Source: Protula sp. h YS-2021
Lineage: Eukaryota; Annelida; Polychaeta; Sabellida; Serpulidae
Assembly: GCA_949752745.1 (NCBI GenBank)
Contig: OX457029.1
Span: forward strand, 41,294,500 to 41,358,499
Direction: 5' to 3'
Length of the DNA stretch: 64,000 nucleotides
In this document: piece by piece, positions 15,562-26,814 of the stretch
Position numbering within the stretch: the first letter of the stretch is position 1
How the letters are laid out: every line of letters starts with the position of its first letter
Translations under genes and position numbers: made by a program
The notes under the pieces: generated by a model
The model's input: the letters and a program-made list of their open reading frames with translations, nothing else
Database searches by the model: none
What the model was told of the DNA's origin: nothing

Positions 15562-17166
15562 TATGGAATGCCATTTTCACATTTATTAATTTGGAATGCC
15601 GTTTTAGCATTTAATGGTTATTTTTGATATCAAAAAATAACTAAAGATATCAGCAAATCAATGTAGATCTCAAAAATTTATATTTTGCTATCAATAATTG
15701 AAGTTTAGATGGCAAAAATTTATTTTTGAGATCAAGAAATAAAATTTACAAACTTAAAAAATCTTAATGGAGACAGACATTTACAATAACATTTGACGAA
15801 TCGTCAATTAAATTTTGGAGATGAAAACTTTAATTATTGAGATCGATAATAACAACACAAGTTTTGATCTCAAGAACTGCTTCTACAGTAATTTTTTAAA
15901 AAAGGATTCTGTATACAAGGACCAGTCATTACTAGTTTACAGAAGTGTGCTTGTGAATTTTTTATTTAAAAAATAGACTGATATTTCGATATTACTAGTC
16001 AATTTTGAAATCCAAAAATCATTTGCAGATTTCAAAATACAAATTAAAAATTATAATTCTGAAATAATGATATCTGAAAAAATCTTGTTATCAATAGAAG
16101 GAAAATGAGTTATAGATCTCAAAATTTATATTTTGCTCTCAAATATTTCCTTTCTGCTATCAAGAACTAAATATTTGATCTCAGAAATCAATTTTAGATA
16201 TCATTAATCATTTTTGATATGAATGAATATTTCTTGATATCTCTATATATTTATTGATATTAAAAATTATTTTTTAAGATCAAGAATACACTTAGAGATA
16301 TCAAAATACAATTACAGATAGCAAAAGTTTGTTCTTGATATTAAAATATGGATTTTGTGATATCAAAAATTAATTTTTGATATCAATAAATCCTTAATAA
16401 ATGTGAAAATGGCATTCCATATACTAAGGAATTATTGATATCATGGGTGATTTTCGATATCAAAATTGATTTTATGACATCAAGAATTAATTTTTGATTG
16501 CAAAATATTCATAATTTGATATCAAGAATTTATTTTTGTTATCTGTAACTATACTTTTGATGTCTCTAAATACATTCTTGTTCTCAAAAAAATAATTCTT
16601 GATCTCAATAAATATTTAGAGATATCAAGAAATAGTTATTGATCTCAAAATGATTGCAAAGAATTTATTTCAGATAACATTATCTTAGAATTAAACTTCT
16701 TAAATTTTTATTGTGAAATCTGCAAGTGATTTTTTCATCTCAAAAATTAATTTTTGATGTCAAAATATCGTTCTTTTTTTTACCTAAAAAATTCAGAAGC
16801 ACATATCTGTGAATAAATAATCACTAGTCTATGTATACAGAATCTTTATTTTATTTTTCACTGTACAAAAAAGAAGCATTTCTTGAGCTCGAAAATTGTG
16901 TTATTATTGTTATCAATAATTCAAGTTTTCATCTCCAAAATTTAATTGATGACTTATTACATTGTATAAAAATGTGTGTTTCCTTTAAGATTTTTTATGT
17001 TTGTAAAATTGATTTTTTTTTATGTCAAACATCAAGTTTTGCTATCTAAAATTCAATTGTTGATAGCAAAATATAAATTAATGAGATCTACATTGACTAA
17101 TTGACTAATCTCTAAATATATTTTGATATCAAAAACAGGCCTTAAATGTTAAAACGGCATTCCATA
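15562..17166. mobile_element. foldback element with 6-bp target duplication GAAGTA
   Basis: The 1605-bp element begins TATGGAATGCC and ends GGCATTCCATA, and the sequence GAAGTA flanks it directly on both sides (15556-15561 and 17167-17172). The left ~430 bp are an imperfect reverse complement of the right ~430 bp, so it can fold into a long hairpin. An internal copy of the terminus (16395-16423, reverse complement of 15562-15590) shows it is composite. The interior is dominated by TTTTTGATATCAAAAA-like palindromes every 25-40 bp. No coding capacity. A partial relative lies at 24346-25105. Confidence 0.75.
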
Positions 17167-17172
17167 GAAGTA

Positions 17173-18512
17173 GGGTATTGACTTCTGATATAATCAATTG
17201 CATTAGCTAATTAAATTCAGTAGGTTAGATCAAATATCACTGATACAAATTAATAGCCTCTCACTCTTTCTTCCATTCTTGTTTTTTTTTTCAAAGGCTG
17301 CATTAGCTTCAACGATACCTGAACTCTGCTATTGACTTTTAAACTACAGAAACACTTTAAAAATTAATTAGCTTAAATCAATCAGCCTCGCAATATTGTT
17401 CTTATTTATAGATACAGTTACAAAACTATCTAACATCATTCGAAACAGGGACACTATGCATATTGGTTAGAACATCCTGCAAAGAATTACATAACATTTA
17501 GAAAGCAGATAGTAACATGATGTTATTTCAAATATTGATTTTCACACAGCTTTTCTAAGTTCAAAAAATCAACTAACTTTGAATCTGAAGAGCAGCTATT
17601 TGTTAAATGTAAATATTGTTGCTTATCTTTTGTTCCACTCACCAAATTATATTTCTTTAATGTTATTATTTGAAATTTTTATTAGCTGTGAGCTGGCTTT
17701 AGGAAGAAGGCATTACACATAAGCATAGAAGTATTGTGTACATTGTGCGTTTATATTCCATTTTGAATGTGACCATTGTGTGCAATAATTTCAATAAAGT
17801 ACTCCTATAAACATGCGTTCACCATAACATATAAACAACTATGCTCAACAAAAATGCCTTATGCATAGGAATATTAAAAGATTATCATTTCAAACTATAA
17901 TTTAATATTTTATGTAAAGAACTTTAAAATACCCTAGTCTTGTAAAAATTCCTGTAAAAAGCATTGTTTAACAGTATTTGCAATATATTGCTGTTGCTGA
18001 TAAATTAACGAAAATATTACTTTAAAATTTAGTCCGTCAGATTTATCATTTTAAAGTTTTAATTGCGAAATATTTAACAAGGCAATCTATGCAAAAATGT
18101 ACAAGGTCAGATGACTTGTTGTTTTTTTGGTTGACAATTTTAAGATCTTAGTACTGAAATAACAATAACACATTTTTTTTACATTTTCAGTGAATTCAAG
18201 AATGATTCTAAATTTGTGGTAGCCTGTGTATTCTATCAATATCATTCTTTTGTTCCTGCATGATTAACAAATACGTGCCATTGGTGAAATAGCCACTAAG
18301 GCAAGTTTCCAAGAAATAAATTAACAACGTTTTGGGAAAGGATTTGTTTTATTGTGTGGATTCTTTTTTATGTGGAAAGTTCAGAGAACCGGTATCAGTA
18401 TATACGCTCTGTGAATCAATAGCTGGCTCCAGGTCTGAAATTAACATGTTTGTGAAGGCAATTTGGCATCTATGAATATGTCTATGAAAATGTTTTAATA
18501 GAAATTGCTTTT
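17173..18512. other. AT-rich stretch without recognised features
   Basis: No gene, clear repeat or element terminus is seen on either strand. Confidence 0.55.
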
Positions 18513-18900
18513 TGCCAATATCTTCACCCATTTTGGTAAATGGACAGAAAAAGTAATAGCTAGGCAGACAACTTACACTCTACCTTCATTCAAAGTTTAA
18601 GATGTTTCTGTTTAGGTCCTAGGAGGAGATGTGATTTTAATCGGTTAAGAAAATTAGTTTTTCGCCAATGTTTCCGCCCATGTTTTTGATAAATCGCCAA
18701 AAATTAATACCCAAGAACTTATGTCCACTGCTTTGATTGAAAATTTAATGACATGCCCACTAAACCATATGGAGGAAAATACGAAAAAGTGAAAGAAACT
18801 GGTTTTCGGTCAATATTTCCGTCACTTTTTAGCGTATCGCCAAAAAAGTAATAGCCAGCGTAACCAAACTACACATGAGTTTAAAGTTATCAGCGTAATT
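18513..18900. repeat. about 150-bp tandem repeat, three diverged copies
   Basis: Units begin with GCCAATATCTTCACCCATTT (about 18513), GCCAATGTTTCCGCCCATGT (about 18663) and GTCAATATTTCCGTCACTTT (about 18809). Each is followed by a conserved AAAAAGTAATAGC-like block. Confidence 0.6.
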
Positions 18901-19726
18901 ATACATATACTTCTGACATGGGAGTGCAACCAAATTAAAACCAAATTATTGCTGCGAATTTTTGTGAGAAGAATCAACGTTTACACATCGTTGCGTATCC
19001 AACGTCTGTTCTGTGCTGTGTCAAAAACGCTGATCTATGGTCGTTACCAAAAAACAAGATCAAAACCAAATTACAACCAAATGCAATGTTGTCATTTGGC
19101 CTGGCCACTGACGCAACCTCAAATCGACAAATCGAATGTTAGCTTGGTAAAACATGCCAAAGGCTGTGTTGCGTAGAGTTTTGATGCATCTGATACGAAT
19201 GATATAGTGCCTCTTACTTGCGTTTAACGTTTTATCCAAGTAAGAACGACATAAGTTAAATCGTTTTAGCTGTTTGGCGTAACAACACCTTTTTAAGAAT
19301 TTATATATAAAATCAAGATCGTCGAAGAAACTGAGTTTTTTTTTTACTCCATGACTGGACAGTACAAGATTCCTAGAACAATAAAATCAGTCAAATTTTC
19401 ATTCTGTGTCTGGTTTGAAATGCCATGTTATATTCAACCTTTAATATAGCTGAAAGCAGCCTATCACTCTCACTCAAGAGTTCGAATTTGTAACTAATTA
19501 CTATTCGACCACCGACCACCGAGTCTGTGGTATCCCATTGCTTTGTGGGACGTAGGGTATGTCATGTAGGAGCTCAAAACATAAAGTGGACCATTTTTGC
19601 AACCGAGTAGAGAAAATTATACTTAAAGCCACAAAAACCGATTATGAATACTTAAAAAAATCATAATTCTTTAGAAATCTGTGTTAAACGTCAGATGCAT
19701 ATGTGATATAGTTAGAATGATAGGGT

Positions 19727-20550
19727 AGAATGTTACACGAGACGAAGGATATCTTGGCCCCTCTTAAATAATTTCATGTGAAAACTTCACTTAAAAGAAA
19801 TGTAAGTCATTGTTTCATGTTTCACTGATGTATGCGTGATCGATTAATCAATAGTCTTTAAGAATGAGTGGCTTTTTTATTGCATTTGACCACATCTTTG
19901 AATCCACATCCGATGTAATCAACGTTCATCTTGATTGCAATTCTGTCGATGACATACACCACGTCAATATTTGAAAGAAATGTCAGTTACTGTTTCATGT
20001 TTGATTTATGTATGTGTGATCAATCAAGCAACAGTGTTTCAAGAATGAAGAGCGTTTTTAATTGCACTTGACCTAATCCTTGAATCCACATCCAATCTAA
20101 ACAGCGTTTATCTTGATTACAATTCTGTCGCATACGTACACCATGTGAATACTTTCGGTGTACTGTGTGGGGTTATTCTCTCTTTTGATTCAAAAGCAAT
20201 AATATAATGCGACGGGGATCGAAATACTATTCGATTTTGCGGCAGTTATCTCCGAAATAGTTGGCATTTCTTCGAACATACTCCGACTATCAACTATATA
20301 AGATGGCCCGATTTCGCGATTTATGTACAATGCTTGTCACATTTAGTGTAAAGTTTAGTGTATTGAGAAAAAAAAATATAAATACACATTGTTTTTATTT
20401 TTCTATTATCTGGGGGCCAAGATATACTAGGATAACTTGGCTTCCACAGTTGGGCCAAGATATCCTAAAGGGGACCAAGATATCCTAGGATATCTTTTCC
20501 GGGGGGGGGGCGAGATATCCGGAAGGGGCTAAGATATCCTGTTACACCGG
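19727..20550. mobile_element. MITE-like element containing a 180-bp duplication
   Basis: Inverted ends share AGGATATCTTGGCCCCT with TGTTACAC nearby (left, about 19731-19763; right reverse complement, about 20523-20549). The interior holds two tandem ~180-bp units (about 19796-19975 and 19976-20155), recognisable by GTTTCATGTTT...CTTGAATCCACATCC. Near the right end, CCAAGATATCCT-like blocks are repeated. There is no coding capacity. No target duplication could be defined. Confidence 0.45.
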
Positions 20551-20555
20551 CCCCT

Positions 20556-21035
20556 GATCACTCGGCCTCATGTGCAGGGGTACCCGTTGACATGATGCCC
20601 CAGAACAGTTTCACTTCGTGATTGTGTATCTTCCTGTGTCTCTATCTGTTAATGTTCTTCCACCGTTTCTGAGTCAAGCCCGAACAGATGTTACACAATG
20701 CAGTATTCCTTTTATATTAAACTTTGCATCAAAGATGCTTATTAAGGAAAAAGTTGGGTTTTCGACAACGAAAGCAGCGTCATGTCTAAACATTTTTATC
20801 CAACATTTGTTCAACTGTACCCGAACGAAAAGGCGACGGTCAAAAGAATTCTATCGGCAGATCAAACGTCGACAAACTAATATTGGCTCAAATGCCAATA
20901 AATAGACATAATTCAACATAATCAGCTATACAATTAATAAAAAAAAAAAAGACCAAGTGATATTATTTTGCTTAAAGATGAGACAAATAAATACTTGCTT
21001 GATGTGCACTTCAGTGATATGCAGACCTGATACAG
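20556..21035. other. non-coding stretch
   Basis: The ORFs here are short and show no family features. No repeat structure is seen. Confidence 0.45.
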
Positions 21036-21040
21036 ACACA

Positions 21041-21042
<2 letters not shown>

Positions 21043-21110
<68 letters not shown>
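21043..21110. repeat. (CT)n microsatellite
   Basis: About 30 uninterrupted CT units. The Arg-Glu ORFs on the minus strand are artefacts. Confidence 0.97.
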
Positions 21111-21111
<1 letters not shown>

Positions 21112-21192
21112 AGAACTTGGCAATTGAAAATAACAGACTGGTAGATAAACTGGATAACGTGGAATGAAACACAACACAATTCAGAACGAGGT

Positions 21193-21198
21193 TTTATT
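21193..21198 (-). terminator. possible poly(A) signal of the secreted-precursor gene
   Basis: AATAAA on the minus strand, about 330 bp after the stop codon of the proposed last exon. Supportive only. Confidence 0.25.
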
Positions 21199-21525
21199 GA
21201 TAGTGTAAAATAGGTTATTGCTCACATAAAATGCCCGGCATCATACAGCATAAATGTGAAGAATGAATTCTTCAGGCCTTGTATCAGCTTAAGAATTCTA
21301 AATCAAATACACTTGACCACAGTGTAGGACATCAACAAACGCTGCATAGGTTAGATGTGCCTTCCGACAATGTATACCTCCCGCTAAAAAGCCTCCCGAC
21401 AATAATCTCCAGCATAAAAAAAACTTATAATAATTATGATCACCAACAGAAATTTCTGACTATTTATCGCTCCCGACATTATAATACCTCACGATTTCCT
21501 GACAAAGTCAAGTTCGCGTTTGGTA

Positions 21526-21690
21526 TCAACTGAAGTGGTCGATTGGTATGTTCAATGGAATATATATGCATAGAAAAACAAAGTAACGTAGGACCCCTGT
21601 AGCACTAGGCAATGTAGGACCTTCCGTCGAGCTGTCTTCTGCTGGAGGGGCTTTTCTCGAAGGAACTTTCTGCCCGGAAACTTTTCGAGC
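21526..21690 (-). CDS. secreted precursor, candidate exon 4 (last)
   Basis: An acceptor (AAATAAAGTTGACAG) precedes 54 codons and a stop at 21528-21526, in the phase-0 frame required by exon 3. The first ~30 codons are relatively GC-rich and charged (LEKFPGRKFLSRKAPPAEDS); the remainder is hydrophobic. The assignment rests only on phase, splice site and composition. It lies 2.3 kb from exon 3 and is the least secure exon; a different terminal exon is possible. Confidence 0.3.
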   Translation of the reverse strand, partial: ARKVSGQKVPSRKAPPAEDSSTEGPTLPSATGVLRYFVFLCIYIPLNIPIDHFS

Positions 21691-21699
21691 TGTCAACTT

Positions 21700-22460
21700 T
21701 ATTTAAAACAGAAAATGCACACGCAGCTCTTAAGAATAACGAAAACATTTCCAATAAAGTTAGATCGAAAAAATTGTAAATGAACGATGTCTTCGTAGCA
21801 TTCTTCAAAATAGCAAATTGATCTCCATTATGGGTGTGCATTATAAATTAAGTTTCCACGGAGTGTGACTATGCGTGTGCTACTTGGTAGCATGCTAAAA
21901 GTATTTTAGTGAGCTAGGTACGCTTGATGAAAAATAACCCGTTATGGCCTTCAGGAAACTTATAAAAATGAAGCAAAACTGCTGCAATTAACTTGCAAAA
22001 CAAAAATGTCTCCTCATATTCCAAATTAGCTAAAATGCAAACTGCAACTCAATGCTCGTTGAAGCTGTAAGACTGACGTAAAGCAGGCATTTGACTAATT
22101 AATGTCTTGATATGCTCTATCGTTCAACTGCGTTCAAAAACAAATGGCCGTTTTCTGCGGCGTTATTTAATTTGATGCATCGTTCCATCATGGTTTTGCT
22201 AGCCTGTTTTAAAATAAGATAAAAATGTGGTTAATTACATTTAAGATACTTTTTTCGACGGATTTTGCTGTTATCTGTGATTAATTTGTTTGGCGTGCTT
22301 TAAAAATCAGCACCAGCATAGAAAAAAACAATCAATTTGAAAATTAATTTGTGGCCTCATGCACTAGCTATACATGTATTGTAAAGCGGGTGTTGCTGCA
22401 GCTTTTATACAGCTACATCTACAGCTGCAGCTGAAACAGAGGTAAATTTATTGTGCCAGA
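21700..22460. other. non-coding stretch, inferred intron
   Basis: I see no recognisable coding or repeat feature here. Confidence 0.45.
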
Positions 22461-22461
22461 G

Positions 22462-22745
22462 CCCTGAGGGGTCACTCACGTAAGAACTGGTAACCATGCG
22501 TGTCCATGACTTTTTAAAACGACCCCTAATTGCGGATTACTAAGTTTGAAATAATACCCCCTTTTTAAACCATACGCGAAGTGTGGTTCCGAATCAACCC
22601 CCTTTTTTATTAGAAACACGACCGGCATCAAAATTATCACTGTTTTTTCTTGTTTCGATACGTATGGTAACACATCATACCAAGTACCTCCGCAACCCCC
22701 CCCCCCCCCCTTCCCTCCAGTCCCCGAGCCAGAACCCATAAATTT
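22462..22745. repeat. poly-G-associated dispersed repeat, copy 1
   Basis: It starts GGGGTCACTCACGTAAGAAC and shares blocks with the copies at 26.2, 30.0, 32.7, 43.9, 46.0 and 51.8 kb: GGTAACCATGCGTGTCCATGAC, then TTTTTAAAACGACCCCTAA, CCCCCTTTTTAAACCATACG and a run of C near 22696. Confidence 0.65.
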
Positions 22746-23560
22746 TGGTTTTCTGAGGGAGAGGAATAAAACTGCATTTTTTCTCATTGTATCCGTGCAC
22801 TGTCACAACCATGCACATTTTCTCAGAGTTATTACTGAGATGGATATTGCTATTTACGCCAACCCTGAATCATTTCGTCTCAAAACAGACGCCGCCATAT
22901 TGGCAATTACCAGGGCCATTGAACTAAGACCAGCACGCACTTTTTACGTAACGAGCCGTCAGCCGGAAGTGAACGAGTGCTTTGCTGACAACTACACATA
23001 AATATTTGGACAGCAGACTCCAATTGTACATAGACAAAGGAAATAGATTTTGAGATATTTAGGTATAATTGAGAGCAGGCCTTTTTTTGTAAAGATTGTT
23101 AAAAGGTGAAATCGACGTGTAGTGAACCAAGCTTTTCACAGCAATTTCCGTTTGCCGAAAGATTCCGGTTGTTTGATAAATGGAGTCAAAACACTTTCAG
23201 TTGTGTAAATGTTTACTGAAACTTTGTGAAAACTAGAGCTGAAAGAACACCGCGTTAAGTTTTGATTGGTTCTTGCAATCTACACGGATTTTGACGCTTT
23301 TCAATAAGCCTTGAGTAAATGATGGTGGAAACCTGTTGTCTGCTAAAAGGCACTTAATTTGATGTGTTAAAATGTTTATATTTTCCGCTTTAATAGTTTG
23401 TTTCTATTGTTTCGTTTGTGTGTGTGTGTTATTGTGTGTGTGTGTGTGTCTGTATGTGTTCTGATACACATTTTTGTGTTTGTATGTAAACAGTTGTTCT
23501 TATAAAAAAATTACCAATAAGAGTAATGAAAAAGTATATTCCTTTCTTTGGCCTTGCACT
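22746..23560. other. non-coding stretch with a short GT repeat
   Basis: It contains (GT)n around 23418-23450. The ORF at 22795-23001 shows no family features. Confidence 0.45.
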
Positions 23561-23564
23561 TGAT

Positions 23565-23986
23565 AGGTGTGTGTGTGTGTGTGCGTGTGTGTATATATGA
23601 CGAGAAAAGGCACGTGCTTATCTGTGTGGGATGGAGGGGTGTGTGGTATGACGAGGAAAGGCACGTGCTTGCCTCTGTGGGATGGAGGGGTGTGTGTATG
23701 TGTGACAAGGAAAGTCACGTGCTTACCTGTACGAACCCAGGGAGTGTGTATTTGTGACGAGACACGTTCTTACCGAAGCGAGTTGAAGGCGCTTGTGTCT
23801 GTGCGACGAGGAATGACATGTACTTATCTGCAACGTGTTTACCTGTGCGACCTGTGGTGTGAGACTGCGTGGCGGAGTTAGACACGTTTTTACCTGTGCG
23901 AGCTGGGGTGTGACAAAAAAGACACCTGTTTGCCTTCGGAAGTTGAAGGGATGCGTATATTTGTGTGCTTGACGAGGATAGAATGT
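23565..23986 (-). repeat. array of duplicated exon-3 end plus splice donor
   Basis: On the minus strand the end of exon 3 with its donor (CCTTCAACTCGCACAG, then GTAAGCAC) and about 30 following bases (GTGCCTTTCCTCGTCACACATACACACACC) is repeated about eight times with drift. Copies of the donor context are visible at about 23930, 23890, 23842, 23770, 23722, 23668 and 23618. Period about 45-57 bp. Several copies keep CAG-GTAAG or a near match. Confidence 0.7.
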
Positions 23987-23992
23987 GCTTAC

Positions 23993-24106
23993 CTGTGCGA
24001 GTTGAAGGAGTTTATGTATTTGTGACTCGGGAATGCAGTCCCTTGCGTGCTCCATTCCCGGCATGTCGTCCGAGAAACAGCCCCAGTAAGCCTTCACTGC
24101 CTTGGC
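23993..24106 (-). CDS. secreted precursor, exon 3
   Basis: A 38-codon open segment lies between an acceptor (TTTATGTTACAG) and a consensus donor (GTAAGC), phase 0 at both ends as required by exon 2. It encodes AKAVKAYWGCFSDDMPGMEH, then ARDCIPESQIHKLLQLAQ, adding two cysteines to the one in exon 2. It is flanked on both sides by arrays made of degenerate copies of its own splice junctions, and the copies checked carry stop codons or lost frame. Coding-like composition contrasts with the surrounding DNA. Confidence 0.5.
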
Positions 24107-25640
24107 CTGTAACATAAACATAAAAATCTGTGTTACGTGAAACAGTCTCATTAAGCCTTCACTAACTTGACGCCTGTAACACAAACATTAAAAATGTATG
24201 TTCCGTGATAGAGTCATGGTAAGCCATTACTGCGACATAAACATACAAACATATGGTTCGTGAAACAGCCAAATGTAACCTTTACTACACTGGCCCTCAA
24301 CAAAAACACAAGAAATGTTGCTGCCTGAGAAACCATCCCCAGAAATATGGAATGCAATTTTCACGTTTTTAGGCAATTTTTGGTATCAAGAATTAATTTT
24401 TGATCTCAGAAATTTCTTTTGTTGATATCAAAAATTAATGTTTGATCTAAAAAATTAATTGTTTGATATCAAGAATTAATTTAACGATCTCTAAAATTGA
24501 TTTTTTTTAGAGTTAGAAAATTCTATTCTTGATGGCAAAAATGAAATATTTGATGAGCAAACCTCACTTTTGAGTTCATTAATTTATTTTCTTTTTTTTT
24601 ATTGAGATCAAGAATTTATTTTAGATAACATTATTTCAGAATGAGACTTTTTTAATTTATAATTTGAAATCCATAAATGATTTTTGATTTCAAAAATTAG
24701 TTTTTATATAAAAATACCAGTCTGCTTTTTATATCTAAAATTTAGAGGCAAACATCTGTGAATAAAATAAAGCCTGGTCCCTGTATATAGAATCTTTCTT
24801 TTAATTTTTTATTGCACAAGAAAGAAGCAATTATTGAGCTCAAAATTTGTGTAGTAATTGTTGATATCAATAATTAAGTTTTTCATCTCCAATATTTAAT
24901 TGACGATGCGTAAATTTTATATAAATGTGTGCCTGGCTCAAGATTTTTTAAGTTTGTAAAATTGATTTTTCGATCTCAAAAAGAAATGTTTGCCATCTAA
25001 ACTTCATTTATTGATAGCAAAATATAAATTAATGACACCACATTGATTCTTAAAATACATTTTGAAATCAAAAATTAGCATTAAGTGTTACAATGGCATT
25101 CCATACAGAAAGTCACCGCTGCTTTGGCCTGCAATGGAAACACAAAACAGCATTTCCCGTGAAAACGTTGTTATAAAACAGCTGGCCTCTGAGGAGATCT
25201 ATCTGTTATGCATAAACATAGAGCAGATAGATGTTTAAAAAATAGTTCTTGTCTTTTGTCAGTACTATTTTCACGGAATCGTCAGTTGATCTGAAGAGTA
25301 AAAAGGTGTTATACACAACAGACTGAACCGCCGTAGAGGTTGGCTGTTGGACAACAACGCCATGAAAGAGTGTCTCCGTAAGCCTTCACAGACTTCCGAT
25401 GCAACATAAGGCCAAACAATTACAGTTCGAAAAACTATCCGAGTACTGACTGTTTTGCCGTGGCCTGCAATGCAACACATACATATCTATCGCACGAGGA
25501 ACAGGGCTAGAAACTTTCGTTGCCATAGACTACAACACAACACAAGAAGTTTCGTCCCGAGAAACAATGACAGTAAGACTGCATTGCCTAGGCCTACAAC
25601 ACAAACGTAAAAAAGTTGTTAAAAATGGAAGATGTCATAC
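24107..25640 (-). repeat. array of duplicated splice acceptor plus exon-3 start, interrupted by a foldback element
   Basis: On the minus strand, degenerate copies of the acceptor and first ~45 bases of exon 3 (TGTTTATGTTACAG, then GCCAAGGCAGTGAAGGCTTA and TGTTTCTCGG) recur with a 57-70 bp period. Copies start near 24177, 24234, 24299, 25130, 25401, 25468, 25530 and 25598. Two that I translated have in-frame stops. The foldback element at 24346-25105 was inserted into this array. Confidence 0.65.
24346..25105. mobile_element. foldback element, second copy, target duplication CAGAAA
   Basis: This 760-bp copy starts TATGGAATGCAATTTTCAC and ends CAATGGCATTCCATA, flanked by CAGAAA on both sides (24340-24345, 25106-25111). 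Its right portion aligns by eye with 16700-17110 of the first copy, including the phrases ATCTGTGAATAAA and TTGATAGCAAAATATAAATT. Non-coding. Confidence 0.75.
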
Positions 25641-26230
25641 ATATCATATGTGTGCACAGAAAAAGGGGCAGGGTTTAGGCACTGTGCGTACGCCAGTGTT
25701 GTTGCCAAAGTTTGGCGCGGCAAACTTTGTGCACAGTTCTTGGAATGAGAAAAAATGCCTGTACCCTTTGCGAATGAACTTCGGGGATGGGTCCTAAGAC
25801 ACAGTAAGCACAGTGTCAATATTCTCCCTGCTCACTTCATCAGCTTTTTAAAAATTTTCTCGGTTCAGTTGCCTACTCACTCATTTAATCAATCAATCAC
25901 TCACTCAATCAAGCTGTGTCTGTCACACACTGAAGATTTTAATACCATTACATTTTTGGTATATTGGTAGTGCTAAGAAAAACATCATTATTCGACACAT
26001 TCATTACTAAATCCAAGGATGGACAAGTGAGACTTCGGCAATATCCTTTGCAACCCCTCCAACATTTCCCCGCTTATTGTTCTGTCAAGCTCACGGCAAT
26101 ATAGTTAAGGGAATATACTATCTCACCCCTCCTTATCTGTCGGAATTTTTCGGTGGCAGACATGTGCAGACACTTGCAATTATCGTCTCCCAGCCCAACT
26201 CCTTCACTTTGGGATCGCCTTGGTCAATTC
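25641..26230. other. non-coding stretch, inferred intron
   Basis: No supported gene or repeat. The short ORFs on both strands lack family features. Confidence 0.45.
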
Positions 26231-26234
26231 ACCG

Positions 26235-26470
26235 ATCCTCCATGGCGTCTAAACGCCACAGGCTCTCAAGGGTTCTTTTTTCCTTGGGGATGGGGGTGGC
26301 TGCTGTGCTTTTAAAGATATTATTTGGTGAAAAGGGGATGTTTTTAAATCAATTTTAACACTCCGCATTTCGGGGGTGTATTTAAAAAGGGGCTGTTTTT
26401 CAAACTTGGTTCTCCGCTTTTAGAGGTCGGCTTAAAAAGTCATGAACAGGCATGATACCTGCTTAATAAG
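26235..26470. repeat. poly-G-associated dispersed repeat, copy 2 (reverse orientation, diverged)
   Basis: It contains ACACTCCGCATTTCGGGGGT, AAAAAGGGGCTGTTT, and TTAAAAAGTCATGAACAGGCATGATACC, matching the blocks of the other copies. Confidence 0.5.
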
Positions 26471-26814
26471 GATACAATTTTGAGGGAGATGTGCTCACCG
26501 CCACGCCACCCGGAATCCGCGCCTTTAATGGATTTATGCGTCAGGCAATATCAAACGACATTCTTGAATAGTCCGACTCCCCCCCCACCCCCCACCCTCT
26601 TCTCGGAGTTCCTGGCAGCAATTATTAGTCACTTATGTGCTACTAACATGTCATCCTTCAAACGCAATGTGATGTTTTTTTAATAGGGCCGAGACTCACG
26701 TCAGTTTGCTACATTTTTATTTAATTCAGGCGACGAGCTTTTTGGTGAAGTAAAGTTAACTCCTCTTACAACTAACACTCAGGGTGAATTTCTCAAACGA
26801 TCCTAGGCTCGTTT

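Noticed and set aside
20926..21179. ORFs with long Arg-Glu repeats
   Set aside because: Translation of the (CT)n microsatellite.
22795..23001. 68-codon ORF as a small gene or exon of the minus-strand precursor
   Set aside because: Opposite strand to the precursor, no splice sites in phase and no family features.
23500..23881. Overlapping Val/Cys- and Thr/His-rich ORFs on both strands
   Set aside because: Products of GT-rich DNA and the splice-donor array, not conserved coding sequence.
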